NCBI GenBank assembly: GCA_905221605.1
Contig: CAJNDS010002159.1
Coordinates: forward strand, 124,001 to 188,000
Source: Symbiodinium natans
Lineage: Eukaryota > Sar > Dinophyceae > Suessiales > Symbiodiniaceae
DNA: 64,000 bases
Reading direction: 5' to 3'
Part shown: piece by piece, positions 12,601 through 27,600 of the stretch
Position numbering within the stretch: position 1 is the stretch's first letter
How the letters are laid out: every line of letters starts with the position of its first letter
Translations under genes and position numbers: made by a program
The notes under the pieces: generated by a model
Databases searched by the model: none
The model's input: the letters and a program-made list of their open reading frames with translations, nothing else
What the model was told of the DNA's origin: nothing

Positions 12601-15600
12601 ACTCACCTCGCACTCCTGGCCCGCGATGCAGGTTCGGTGTTGCTGAAGTGGCGACGGACCCTGCAGCGTGAAGCGGCCGATGCCTGGAAGATACAGGATG
12701 CATGTACACATGTCATGCATGGTACACAGCTGATGAAGCATGAGGGCCAAGCCAATGAACTCATCCGCAGTGGAGCAGGAAGCTCCTTGCAGATCCAGAT
12801 CTGGGTGAGTGCTGAGCATGCTGAAATTCAGCAGAACCCAGCCTGCACACCAACACAGCCAGTATCTGCCTGGCAACGCAAAACGAACGAGTGGATTCTG
12901 CGGAGTGCACTGCTCAGCATTGCTCAGCTGCCTCCGCTGGCCGTCAATGTGGAGAGGAACACGACAGAACCTTGTGCCGCAGCGGCCGTAGCAGAAGCAA
13001 GCGATTGGGAGATGTGCAGACCTCAGCAGCAAGGACTGCAGCTAAATCTCGGCTGCAACGCAGAAGTTTGGTCATGTGCTACTAAAGAATACTGCTGGGA
13101 TCTGCACCATCCAAGCCCACACCACGGACCCCGCAAGTGTCGAAAACTGCCACAACATGTCCAGCTTGCAGATGGTGACCCACAAAGTTGTCCAGCCAAC
13201 AGGCTGTTCCGCTAGTGCACGTCCAGCTCTGACCAAGTGAGGGCCCCAGCAGATGCAGCTCGCCGAAGTCGGTCTGGAAGTCTTCAGAGGAAGAGCAGGC
13301 CACATTGGCTCCGCACCAGCAGAGTCGGTATGAAGCACCCGGTGCACTGACGTAGCCATCCAGCTCAAAGCGCACGAGGGGCCCGGTCGAGGAGCCAAGA
13401 TCCGTCAAATTCAGCTCCTGGCTCGCCGACCAACTCATGCCGTCAGCAGGAAAACCTGTGATGGCTGCAGGAACCTGCGTGAAGTTTCCTGCATTTCCTG
13501 CTCTTGCACACGTGTCTAAGACCATGATCCTATCTGACTCGGACAGCTGCCATCCTTTGACAAGAGATATGGCGCATGTCTGCCCGGATATGCAAGTCTG
13601 AGAATGGCCAAAGCTTGGACCAATGAGGAGGAGCTGGCCAATGTCCAGCTGGAAGTGCTCCGGCACAAGACAAGTCGTGTTTGCTGCACACCAACAGAGG
13701 CGAAACACTCCACCCGCGGCGCTGAACTGCAGGTCACCCCAAGTCACTCGACCATTCTCTATCTCCATGTGCTCGAGCTGACTCATGAAATGTGGCATTC
13801 TTGTTGGGGCCGCGCTCCATCGCTTTCCTACCGATGGCAACCCACAAGTGTCGAGAATGAGCACTCCTGAGCCGCTGATTAGCCCATCAAAGGAACATGT
13901 TCGGCCACTGATGCATGTGCGGTCCAGCAGAAGGTGTTCCGGTCCAAGCAAAGTCAGGTCGCCGAAGTCCACGCGCAAGGCACTTGCATCTTGACAATGC
14001 GCACCTTTCGCGCACCAGCAGAGTCTGTACTGTCCGCCAGGGGTGGACAGGGCGGCTTCTCCCCAGCTGACCGCCCAGCTGCCATCCGACTGCAGGTTGA
14101 GTGTATTGACGAGGTGTAGCGGCCACGCGTTGAGGCTTCCACAGGTGTCCAGCACAGCGACTGCATCGCCCTGCTGCAGGGAAGCACCCTGAAGCCCCCG
14201 AAGTGCACAGGTCTGGCCGCTGATGCAGGTGTACTGCTGCTGCAGTGCAGGGCCAACCATGTGTAGCGAGCCGGCATCAGTCAGGAAGGACGAAGGCAAC
14301 TCACAGTCAGAGGTATTGGTGCTGGCAATGGCAAAGTCCCCGAAGGCACACCAACAAAGCCGATAGTTCCCACCTGAGAGATGGGCCCCGGCATGTCCAG
14401 CTACAAGCCCCTTGGACTCGCCAGGTGTGAACCGCAATGACGTGGAGCGCGCTGTGCCACAGGTATCCATAACGAGCAAGACGCCAGCGCCGGACATGCC
14501 GTGACCCGACAAGCCCTCCAAGGAGCAGTCTTGACCTGCGAAGCAGGTGAACTGCTGCTCTAGAGGTGCAGGACCTCGGAGATACAGACTTCCTGCTGGA
14601 GAAACAAAATTGCGGGCATCGTTGCATGACCTTCCACACCAGCAAAGTTGATATTGCCCACCCGGCTGCACAAGAACACCTGCTCCCCAGCTGGCGGACA
14701 GGACGTGTGCCGACCTTTGAACCTGCGGAATCATGGTGAAGCTCTGCCCTCTCTTGCTCCGAATTGCTCCACAGGTTTCGGCGAGCAGCAAGTGGTCAGA
14801 ATCCGCACCACCTACCACTGGGATATGGATGTTGCAGGTCTGCCCACTCGAGCATGTCGACTGCTGATGCTGGCTTGGGCCGAGGAGCAGGAAGCTGCCC
14901 AAATCCACCTGGAAGAATTCCGAGACAGCACAGCTACCAGCGCGCGCGCCAGCACACCAGCACAGCCGGTACTCACCACCTGGGAGGACAACTGAGGACC
15001 AAGATGCTGAGCCAAGGGTTCCTATGAACTGGGCAGGAAGTGTGAGATCTGCCGCCGCTGTACCACAGGTAGCCAAAATAAGGATCTGACTCTCATCAGA
15101 AGTGTTGTAGATGAGCGGCTGCAAGTCCAATGCGAAGTTGCAGGAGCTTCCAGAAACGCATGTCCTGCCCTGGCTGAGAGGCGCCGGCCCAATCAAGCTC
15201 AGAACGCCTGCATCCACCCTGAAATGTTCTGTGCTGCTGCAGGTGAAGCCCAGTGCGCACCAACACAACCTGTAGGACGTCCCTGCAGCTGTAATTGAAG
15301 ACCAGACCGCCGTGGATTCGTTTGCATCCCAAGACACGGCTTCGCTTGGAAATCTCAGCCTCTCAGCCGGCAGAAGTCCGCATGTGTCTGCAAGCATGAG
15401 ATACCCTCCTGAATCCAGGCCGTATCCGCTAGGTACATCGAGAACACAGCTTTGGCCAGCAACGCAAGTCGCCATTTGCTGCAATGGGGCAGGCCCCAGC
15501 ACCAGCAACTCACCGATGTCAACGTTCGCAGCAGCAACGGAGGAATTGCTGGAGTTGGCGTCAACTGAAGACCAGCAGAGGCGATACCTGCCTCCGGCGG

Positions 15601-18600
15601 ACGAGAGCCCAACACCTTCCCAAGCAGCTTGCGCGCTGAAGCCTGAAAGTGCTCGAAGTGAAGCTGCTGAAGGGAATCTGGATGGGGCCGATGCCATTCC
15701 ACAGGTGTCTTGCACAGCCAAGATGTTAAAGTCTGAGAGCCCCAATCCAGACACATCAAGGACACAAGTTTGTCCGCTGATGCATGTCCGTTGCTGTTGC
15801 AAAGGTGCCGGGCCCAGAATGGTCAAGGTCCCCGATGATGATGGAAAGTCACCAGCTCGTCGACATGGCAAGCTCGAGTTCGTTGCGGTGAGGTTCAGCA
15901 CGTCTGGTGAACTTTGTAAACCCGCACACCAGCAAAGTTGGTACTGGCCGCCCCGATTTGCCGTCCCTTGCGGTATCGGAGTTGGAGGTGAGACCAGCCC
16001 TGCGTAGCCCTCAGGCCAGTAGCGGACCGCAGCACCACAAGTGTCTAAAACCATGTAGGCGTTGGAGTCGCTGAGGTGAAGACCCTGCAGGTCATCAAGG
16101 CTGCAAAGACGACCGCTAATGCATGTGTGCGAGCTCTGGCGTGGGCCGATCAAAGTCAATTCCCCAATATCTACTCGGAAATCAGAGGGCAATCGGCAGC
16201 CTGTGGCTGTTTCAGGCACGCCACACCAGCACAAGCGATAGAATGCGCCTGAAGCTGTTGTCAGTACCTGCACAGATGCCCTCAAGAAGTCATCCTCTGC
16301 TGAGGTCTGCGAAGCTGTTGAATTGGAGCTTGTGTTGCTAATTGAGTGCAGCACCGGAAATCCTGCAGGAACAGACTCGCCACCGCATGTGTCGAGGGCC
16401 AAGACAGCAAAGCGCAGTCCGATGTCGTCAGTGTGGTTCAAATGCATCAAGCCAGAGGAGAGGTGGCAAAGATGTCCTGACACACACGTCCGATGCTGCA
16501 TGAAGGGCGCTGGTCCACGGATGCTCAGTTGGCCAAAGTCAACTCTAAACTGGCTTGCACGGCTGCAAGCCATGGATGCACCACACCAGCACAAGCGATA
16601 GGAGCCTCCTAGGGGTGTAATGTGGATAGAACCCCATGAGAAGCTGAGCCTGCCTGCTGACATATTGCTGGCCTGTGCCGTCCAAGAAAAGCCAGCTGAT
16701 ACTTCAAGGCCGCAGGTTTCCATGACGAGGACTTTGTCATCCATTGATAGCTGATAGCCCTCAATGCTGTCAACGACGCATGTCAGGCCGCTGATACAAG
16801 TTCGTTGCTGCTCCACACTTGCACCAATCATCGTTAGCTTGCCAACAGTAACATGGTGCTGTGACGACAGCTCGCAAGGACCCGTTAAGTTGCCCTGCTC
16901 GGTACGATTTGGAGAGCTGCTGGCGCTGACAAAAGGCAAGGGATAACACCAACACAGCTGATAGATACCAGCCGGAAGGTCACCTGATGTAAGCGGTCTC
17001 GCGCCCCAGCTTGCTTGGCCCAGAGCGTCTGAGAGAACGGCACTTGTTGTAAGGACACCAAGAGGAGAGTCTGTAATGCCACACGTGTCCAAAATCATAT
17101 AGGAGTTCAGTTCTGACCACATATGCGGCAGGCCATCAAGATGACAGGTCTGACCAGCCACACAAGTCTGGTCTGCGCGGCCAGGTCCCAGCAGCAGAAG
17201 TTGCCCAAAATCAAAGGGGAAATCCTCCGGCCTGCTGCATGCAGCAGCACCGTGACTGCACCAACACAGGCGGTAACTCCCTCCATGTGCAGATATGATT
17301 GCATCACCCCAGCTGGCACGAGACCCACTTGCAGAGACCTCTTCCATCAAGCCACCCCGCGGAAACTTGGCAATGATCTGGTTGGCACCGCAAGTCTCCA
17401 TGACAAGAATGCTGTCATTCTGGCTCAATCCATAGCCGGCAATGCCATCGAATGCACATGTATATCCACTTACGCAGGTGCGACGGTGGCCCGGCAGCGG
17501 GCCGTACACGTGGAGAGCTCCGAAGTCCACTGTGAACTGGGTCGCCAAGCTGCAAGCGGAGGTGTTCGTCAGATCCATGGCATGCATGGCACACCAGCAG
17601 AGACGATACTGGCCTGCCGAAACTGTCAGAGCTTCCGAAGCCCAGCTCACAATGGACATGCCGTTAAGATCAAGAAGATCTCCTGCAAGCGGCGTGTTCG
17701 CAGTACCTTCCAAAAGTCTCACTTCTGCATCGCTCAATCCTCCTCTTGGAAATCGGGCTAAGAACCCTGCTTGTCCACATGTGTCAAGCACGTGAACTCT
17801 ACCTGGCAAAGATACTCCACCACCTGCAGCAGCGATCAACCCGCTTGATGCACATGTCTGTCCACTGATGCAAGTCCGATCTTGCGCCAAGGGTGTCGGA
17901 CCCATCAGCAGCATGGCACCCATGTCCACAAGAAAGGCTCCAGCGCGATCGCAACTCTGACCACTAGTGTTTGTTGCATTTGTCGGCAGGGTGGCGCACC
18001 AGCACAAGCGGTATTGTCCGCCCGCAGCGCTCACAACGGCTTGCCACGACGCAGCCGCGCCGTTCCTGCTCGTCTCGACACTTGCACCCGCCCAGCCCCT
18101 GGGCATGGCTGATGCTTGACCACAAGTGTCCAGGACTAAGAGCCTGTCTGAGTCCCTCAGGCCGAATCCTGTCAAGCCATCAAGCTGGCATCTCCGGCCG
18201 CTGACGCACGTCCGGCTCTGTGAAAGCGGTGCTGGCCCAAAGATGATCAGGCTCCCGAGATCGAAGGCAAAATCCGAGAGAAGCTGGCAACCTCTTGAGG
18301 AATCGTTGCGCGATGCATTCTGGAGCTCCATGGCCAGGTCCGTGCACCAACAAAGGCGATACTGTCCGCCTGCGGCAGTGAGGGATAAAGGACCCCAGCT
18401 GGTGTGGAAGTCAGAAGAAGGGGCAGACACCCCTGCATTTGGGAGACGAAGAACACCTTTCTCTGAGCCGCAGGTCTCAAGCACGGCCAGCCTGTCTTCG
18501 CTCAGGTGCGCGCCGGTGATGGCGTCGATGTTGCACTCATGACCAGCTATGCACGTGAATGACTGCCGCACTGGTGCCGGACCTAGAAGCGTGAAGGTGC

Positions 18601-21600
18601 CCACATCCAGCCTGAAGTGCTCCATAGTCGAGCAGACCTGCTCTTCCGAGCACCAACACAAGCGGTATTGACCCCCTTGGGCAGATGCAGAGGCCAGCAG
18701 CCACCGCGAAGTTGCATTTTGAGCGGTCATCAGCCCAGAGTCTGCAAGCCCAGTGATCAAGGCGTTGCTCTGGCCACACGTTGCGGCCACCAGCAGCGCG
18801 TCGTGGCTGGAAGTAAAAAAGCCCTCTATGTTTTGCACAGCACACATCATACCAGCAACGCACGTCTTGTCCTGGTCAAAGGAGGATGGGCCAATAATGG
18901 AAATACTGGCAAAGTCTACCAAGTAATCGCTCGGAAGGTTGCACGGGAGATGCGACGAATTCTCAGCACTGACTGATCCACACCAGCACAATCTGTACTG
19001 TCCACCGTGCACCAGAACAACATCATCACTCTCAATCCCAGGATTGTAGGGCTGTCCAGAAAACATAATGCGCACGTCCAGGACGTCGGTGGTCAATTTG
19101 TTGCGGCTGCAACTGTCCAGCACCAAATAACGGTCGGCAAATGATAGGTCCTGACCTGTGATTCCATCAAAACGGCACCGCTGCCCTGCAATGCATGTGA
19201 AGGCTTGGTACATGGGCGACGGCCCCCGTACAATCAAGCTTCCAAAATCCACGTTGAAGCTCCAGCTGAAATCACATGGAGCCTGTGTGGCGTTCAAGCT
19301 CCCGGCCGCTCCACACCAGCAGAGCCTGTACAGTCCTCCTTGTGCCGGCTCCGCAGACCAGTGCACGGCTGCGCCAGAAGACGACACTGCCAAATTGCTG
19401 AAAGCACCCTGGACAGCACCAGGCAGCCCACAAGTGTCCATGACAAGGAAGCTGGTTTCGTTGGAAAGCCTGTAACCCAGCAGAGAGTTGATCACGCAAG
19501 ATTGACCACTCATGCAGGTGCGAGATTGCATCGACAGCGGGCCAGCTAGGGCCAAGCTACCGAAATCCACCCGATAACTGGAAGGGGTCAGGCATGTCGA
19601 CTCCTGACCGCACCAACAGAGTCTGTACTGACCACCGCCAGCAGGAATTCCAGCAGCGGGAATGACAAGACTGGAAGCGTTGTTCAAACCCGCACTGAAA
19701 TTCAGCCGAAGGCTGACGTTGGATGCTGCTGCCGTCACGGTCAGAACTTGGAGTTGAACGTCAGGTTGGTATGGAGGCTGCTGCGAATCAATGCCGCACG
19801 TATCGAGCACACGAACCCAATCCAATGAACTGATGTACATGCCAGAGATAGGAGGCATGATGCACTGCTGTCCCAAAACACAACGCAGTGGCTTCGAAAG
19901 CTCTGCAGGTCCGCGCAGCATGAGGGCGCCAAAGTCGACCCCAAAAGCACTGGGCAAACTGCACTCTGAGGCATTGCCTGAGGAGCTGATGTTGGAACCT
20001 CTACGTGTGCACCAGCACAACCTGTAGGCTCCCCCCATTGAAGTAATCATGCTTTGCCCCCAGGACACAGAAGCCCCACTGCTTCCAGCTTCATGGGAAA
20101 GACCTGCTTGAGGAAACAGAGGCACCACGTTGGGGGTTCCACATGTGTCCATGACCAGCACGCGATCGTCCTCGCTGAGCCCAGGCCCGAGCAGCCCGTC
20201 CAACACGCAATGCAGTCCGCTCACACACGTCCTGAACTGAGACGGAAGCGGTCCCAACACCGAAACCTCGCCGGCATCGACTGTGAACTCAAATGGGCTT
20301 GAGCACGCAGTGGCATTCAGAGTTGCATTCAAATTCCAAGGCTCAGTACCACACCAGCAGAGGCGATAGTTGCCAGCCCTGACGATGGTGAAGGCAACAG
20401 ACATCTCAGCACGGAGACTCTGTGGGAAGCCACCCTCGGCAAGCAGTGGGCCACCACAAGTCTCCAGAAGCAGCAGCTGATCTGAAGGCCTCAGGGCAAA
20501 GCCATCGATCTCCGTGACTACACATGGCCTTCCCACAAGACATGTCCTGGCAATCGGTCTGGGGCCGCGTATGGACAGGCTGCCGGCATCAACAAGGAAG
20601 AACTGAGCCGAGTCACATCTTGATGCATTGTTTCCTGAACACCAGCACATGCGATATTGGCCGCCGTCAATGTTCATGGACTCTCTGGGCCAATCTACAA
20701 GCACAGCTTGCGAGCCCACGAGCTCTAGCTGCTGCACTGCGGCAAGCTGCTGAGAGGAAGTGCTGACTCCGCAGGTGTCCAGAACTGCCATGAAGTCTGA
20801 GTCCGAGAGATGAACCCCACGGAGCCTGGCAGCACAGCGACCTCGGCTGATGCACGTCACTGCATGATCCCTTGCTGGACCGATAAGGAGGAGCTGGCCC
20901 ATCAACACCGAGTGGTCCACAGAAAGGGGCAGCACACTACGATTCTCACCCATTTGCACGGAGACGGAGAGGTTCTCTGTCAGGTTCCTGAACCCTGGCT
21001 CTGGCTGAGCATGCCAACACAAGCTGTAAAAGCCGCCTGCGGCGGTGACCTCCGACCAAGTTGCAGATCGCGTTGACGTGTCGATTTCAACTGCATGGGT
21101 CGGGAAGCCATCCACAAGCTTCGTCGATGCGCAGGTGCCCAACACCAGGAGAGACGTACCCGTAAGCTCCGGCGGGTAGATGCCAAGCATATCCACGGTG
21201 CAGGGACATCCGCTAATGCATGTCCTGTCCTGGGCTAAAGGCAATGGACCGAGCAAGTGCAAGATACCAAAGTCCACACGAAAGTCCTCTGTCCGACATG
21301 AAAACATACTTGAACACCAGCAGAGCCTATACATGCCACCCTGCTGGCTCAACATCGGCAGCTCCCATCGGTGATCGACAGAGCTAAAGTTGACTGGCAA
21401 TACCAAAGAGGAGGGGCTGCCACATGTGTCTTGCACCAGAAGGCTCTCCAATTCTGCGCCGACTATTCCCTCCACCGTGCAAGTACGTCCACTCACACAA
21501 GTTCGATCCTGGCGGAGTGGTGACGGACCCAGCAACAACAGTGGCCCCACGTCTACCACAAAGTCATGCACGTGTTGGCAAAGGTCACGAGAGCCTGCTG

Positions 21601-24600
21601 AAACGCTCGATGCATTGGTGCCATTGGAGTCGACCACGTCGGCCTGCAGTTCCAGCAGAGCTGACTGGTTCGTGACATTGGAAGCATACTGTGAGGCATC
21701 GTCCCAGCACCAACATAGTCGATATGTCCCGCCTGCACCTACAAGGGCTTTAGGACCCCATGAAACCAACGAGGCTGACCTCACTGCTGGACCTCCAAGG
21801 CTCGGGGCAGACGTAGCAAATACGGCACAGGTGTCCATGAGCATGAAACGGTCTGAAGGCCGCGCAACAAGGTCGATCACGCATGTCTGTCCACTGACGC
21901 AGGTTGCCCCTGGAAGGTGTGAGGGCCCGATCAGCAGCAGCTGGCCAACGTCCACCTGGAAGTGGGAGGCCTGCTGGCACAGGAAACCTGGATCTGTAAG
22001 ATTAGAGACATTGCTGGAGTTGGCCTCAAGTCCTGGCAAGCCGGAGTATGCGGAGAGGCGTCGAGAGCCCAAAGACTGATTGCCACTTGCATTCTCGGAA
22101 CTTGCAGCGACCGTGGTCCCTGCTGGATGTGACTCGTCAGAAGCCGGATTGTCAAAGGCACCGGTAGGAGAGCCAGCACACCAGCACAGACGGTACATTC
22201 CGCCAACTGCGGTCAACTGCCCATCCCATTGAACCCTGGCTCCACTTGCAGTCGACAGTCCCATGCCGTCGGAGGGAATTCTTGGCACCAGCGTTGATGC
22301 CCCTCCCCGGATTGGGGGCAAATTACTTCCTGCGGTCAGACCACACGTGTCAAGAATTGCCAAGCGATCTTCAACGGAGAAGCTTCGTCCCTGAAGCCCT
22401 GCCACGGTGCACAGGCGTCCTGACACACATGTGAACTGCTCGGACTGCGCGGGACCTATGATGGATAGCATGCCGAAGTCCACGTGAAAGTCTTCTGCTA
22501 GGCTGCAGTCTGCGTTCTGTGCTTGGCTGCACCAGCACAGGCGGTATGTGCCACCAGGAAGCGTCATGGTTCCTAAATCAGCCCAGGAAGCATGGGAGCG
22601 TGCTGGAGACGACGTAGCAATCATTTGGCCTGGCTTGCCGCAAGTGTCCAGCACCGCAATCTGATCCCGAACGTCGAGGTGCACCCCTGCGATGCCACCA
22701 AAGCTACAGAGCTGTCCACTCACGCAGGTACGAGCGTGATCCAATGTCGGACCAATCAAAGTGAGACTTCCGACATCGATCATGGCATTCGCGGGCATCG
22801 TCAGATGCCCAGATTCCTGTTCCAGTGCGCAGGTCCTGTTGCCGCCGAGCGTGTCATTGCAACCACCCCGGAAATTTGCGGCCTCCTCGATGGTAGCATT
22901 GTCACTGATATTGCCAGCCTGCATCTCAAGCTGCAAGGCCATCCAGCTAGTCCAGCAAAGCCTGTATTGGCCTCCTTCTGCTGTGAGGATGCCAAACATG
23001 AGGGTACTGTTGCTGCTGCTCTCTGCCGATACATATGCGCTTCCGGCTGATGGTGTCAGTGACATCAGGGATCCAGCTGCTGGCAAACCGATTCGCGAAC
23101 GGTGGTCCGTGCATGTATCCTGGACAACCACAAGATCTGAACTGGACAGCCCAACACCCATGAACCCACTGACTTCACAGCTGCTGCCAGACACACATGT
23201 CCGATCCTGCATTAATGGATACGGGCCAAGGACCAAAAGACGGCCGAAGTCAACACCGTAGCTCTCCGCCACCGTGCACGGGTGTGTCTCGATGGCACAC
23301 CAGCACATGCGATAGGAAGCTCCAGGGATTGACAGCAAAGAGTCTTCCCAGGAGTTGGCTAAGCTCCTCACAGGTGCATTGAAGAAGAGAATCTGGCTGT
23401 CTGAGGCGCCACAAGTGTCCATGATCACAATCTGCGTGGACAGCCCTGTTCCGATTCCGGTGATGCCATCAATTCGACAGGACTGGCCACTGATGCATGT
23501 CCACGTTTGCTGCAGTGGCGCGGGTCCAACAATGGTGAAATGCCCGAAGTCAACCTGAAACTCTGTTGCTGCGACACAGCTATCTTGCCCATCCTGTGCA
23601 CGGCACCAACAAAGTCTGTATTGACCGCCCGGTGCTGTCAGGTCGTCCGTCCACGTGAGGATGGTGCTGGTGCCGTTTGTAACCTCACTGGCATCGAGCC
23701 CTCTGTAGAGCAAGCTGCTGGTACCGCATGTTTCGAGGATCATGATCTGATTCTTGGACAAGCCCAAACCACTGAGGTGATCGACCACACAGCTCTGACC
23801 ACTGACGCAAGTGTAGGCTTGGGCTAGGGGCGCAACTCCCATCACCCAAAGCTCGCCTGCCTCCACAGAGAAGTCAGACGCAGTCTCACAGGCACTGAAG
23901 CCACTGCACCAGCAAAGCTTGTACGTCCCTGCAGAGGATGTGACAGCTGCCGTGCCCAAGAGCTCTGCGCCACTGCTGGAAAGATGCCGCCAGGTCCCCA
24001 TATCCGTCAGCTTCCAAATACGAGCATCTTCTACGGCACATGTATGGAGAACTAAGATCTGATTGCGATCTGAGAGGTACTGGCCAGCAAGTTCGATCAA
24101 GCAAGGATGTCCGCCAATGCAGGTGTTGTGCATTGCCTTGGGACCAACAACCGTCAACTGCCCTACATCAACGGAAAAGTCCTCCTTGAAGTCGCACCCA
24201 AAACCCCGAGCGCACCAGCAGAGGCGGTAAAGGCCACCCTGAACTGACAATACCTCTGCGGTGGGCAAACTCAGAGGGATAGGACCCCAAGCTATCGAGC
24301 TTACGGCGCAGGTGTCTGCAAGGATCATCGCATCTGGTTGCAAAGCTGTGAACGTCAGCTGGATCGGATCGCCTGAGCTTGCAAGCACCCAAGTTGAAAG
24401 GACTCCATCTGACAGCTTGGCTGCATCTCCAAGTACCCCAACTGCATCAGCAATCGTGGTCCAGCCATTCTGCCCCAGGAACTGTGCTTCATGCATCTGC
24501 AGTGTTGCATCAGACTGTAACGAAAGAAGCCACACAGGCGCAGTAACTGCTGGCTGCCACGAGCAAGCAAACCAAAGCAAACCCTGCTCTGCGGAGGCAA

Positions 24601-27600
24601 AAGAGCCCGTGTTCGTCATGCTGCAGGATGCTGCCCAACTGGCTTCACTCACGTTCGGGCTGTGCAGGTTCATGTAGTACACATCCAGTCGCGTGAGGCC
24701 TGCAGAAAGAGCATTTGCAGGCAAAAGGGCAAGCCGAACAGAACTGATGGCTTCCACGACATATGGACTCATGTCCAATCCATCGAACTCGACATTGCAT
24801 CCGTAGCCTGCCACACAAGTCCTGTCTTGGGCAAGGGGTCTGGGACCCCGCAATGAAAGGGATCCCACTTCGATGGAAAAGTCCTCGGAGCTGCGACAGG
24901 AAAAGCCTGCCGCACACCAGCACAACCGGTAGGATCCTCCTGGGCCCGTGAGAGGGGTCTGAAAGCCCCAGTTGGCTGCACTGCCACTTGCAGCAATCCC
25001 CACTGCCAAGCCATGTTGCGGGAAACCATCAATCTTCTCGTTGGGCATCATGCCGCAAGTATCCAGGATGCTCATAAAGTCGTTGACAGAGAGGTGCTTA
25101 CCAAGGAGTCCGTCCACGATGCAGGACTGTCCACTGACACAAGTCACCTCAACGACGGTGGAGGGTCCAATCACGAGAAGTTCCCCAAAGTCAACCTGAG
25201 ATCCTGGAACCACCCTGCAGTCAGGAGTTGTCAGGTTGCTGCTGGGGCTGCCTGTGTCGTTGGAGCCTATGGAAGCCAGGGACCCGCACCAACACAGCCG
25301 GTAGCCACCGCCAGGCAATGTCATCTCATCCAGGAACCAGGCTTTGCTTTGGGCAGCCAACATCTCACCAGAAGCATTGCTGAAGTTGCCGTGTGCCACT
25401 GAGGTCTCGGTCACAGCACGAATGTCCGTGATGCCAATGCCATGGTGAACATTGCAAGTCTGCATGATCATAAGATGGCTGGCTTCCAGTTTCCCATAGC
25501 TCAGAATCCCTTCAACCTTGCATGCCTGTCCCGCGACACACGTTCGGTCTTGTTGTAAGGGTGCCACTCCATGCAGGAACACCGTGCCTACGTCCACCAT
25601 CTCGTTGCACTCCGAAGAACACCAGCAAAGCCGATAGGCTCCACCTGCAAACATGATTTTGTGAAACCACAATGGCACAGTGTTGTTGGTCGCCTCAACC
25701 ATTGCCACCTGGGCTCCGAAAACTGAGCAGGTATCCAGAATCTGCAAGCGGTAGTCCAACGACCCCAGTCCAAGCCCTTGGAGTGCACTGCTGCAGAGTG
25801 CACCAGCCACGCAGGTCCTCACATGATCCCGGGCGGGGCCGAGCATGGTGAAGGCCCCGATGTCAACGAGATAATCTTCTGTCAGGTCGCAGCCCTGCCT
25901 GGGCAATGTAAAGGAAGGCAAACCAGCGGCAAACGCTCTGGCAGGCGCAGTGCACCAACAAATTCTGTATGAGCCACCGTTGGCGGACAGAACCAAAGAC
26001 GAATTTCCAAGCTCTGATGCTGGAAATCCAATGACAATCCCATCCTTGGCGCCACAGCTTTGCGTCACCATCAGCATGTCTTGAGCTGAAAGTAGGTTCC
26101 CTGTGAAACTCTCCAACATACATGCCGCTCCGCTAATGCAAGTTCTGTCCTGCTTCAAGGGTGCCGGCCCCAATACTGTAAGGCTTCCTGCATCATAGGC
26201 GAAATCAGCCGATGCCAAACAGTCCACATCGGATACATGTCGACACCAACACAGGCGATACTGTCCACCTGCAGCGGTCACTGCAGTGAGCGAGCTGTTT
26301 CCATTGCCATTCCAACGGAGCGTGCCTGTCACAGAATCAAATGTGGCAAACGCAGCGTTGGGGAAGTGGAGAGGAGTGGTCGCGGTGCCACAGGTTGCAA
26401 GCACCACAAAGGAATGGTTCGCAGACAAGTCCAGGCCCAGCAGGCCATCTGCAACGCAAGGCAGGCCACTCACACAGGTGTGTCCATGTGTTGGAAGCGG
26501 GCCAAGGATCACCAGCTCCCCGATGTCGACAATATAGTCCAGCATGGTCTCACACGGCGTGTGATTCGAGTCGGAGTGGTTGGCCTGGTTAGCGCCAGAT
26601 GCGCACCAGCATAGCCTCCAATTCCCAGCAGCTCCCTTCTCCAGAATCTCGACCCCGGTGATGTTGCTTTGCAGACGTGGTGGGGCAAGGGCCCTCTGCA
26701 CTCCACAGGTGTCAAGTGCGATCGCATCCCCAAAGCTGAAAGTCCACCGTGCTGGACACGCCCTCCCAGCCACACATGTTGCTCTTTGATCCAGTGGCGA
26801 AACTCCGAGAAGCCGCAAGGACCCAAAATCAACCTGGAAGTCTGCACTGGTACTGCACGTAAACTCCTTTGAGCACCAACAGAGCCGGTAGCTCCCTCCA
26901 GCTGCTGTATTTGGATCCGCTCCCCAGCTGATGCTTGCACCGCTTCGGGTTATGTTCGTGAATAAGCCTGAGCCAGAAAGTCTTGGCACCACTGTGTGGA
27001 CCCCGCAGGTCTCCAAGACGAGCACACTGTCGGAGTCCAAACCTTCTCCCAAAATGCCATCCACAAAGCAAGTTTGGCCAGAAATGCAGGTACGATCCTG
27101 ATTCAGAAGTGGGCCTAGAAGAGACAGCGTGCCAATATCAATCCGAAAGTTGGAGGCCACCTCGCACTCACCGGCTCCATTGGAGCTGTTTGCCACGTAC
27201 ACCGGTGCGCACCAGCACAGCCGGTATCGGCCACCTGCTGCTGTCACGGCAGCCCATGAAACTTCCAGCAACACGTTTTGCTGAAGAGTCTGACTGGACT
27301 GCGGAAAGCCGGAAACCACCGAAGCCGTTCCACATGTTTCTGCTATCAGAATGTCGGATCCCTGGGCAAAGCCTTCACCCAACAGACCTGACAGTCGGCA
27401 AGATTGGCCGCTCACACAAGTCCTCGTCTGTTCTGGGAAGATCGGCCCCAACATCAGAAGGTTTCCTACCTCAACATTGAAGTTCTGTGAGGATATGCAG
27501 TCATGCGAGGAGTTTGCATAGGAGCTCCAGCCCTCGTTGCTCTCTGCGCTGCACCAGCAGATTTTGTACTTGCCGCCATAGGCAGCTATTGGTACAGATG

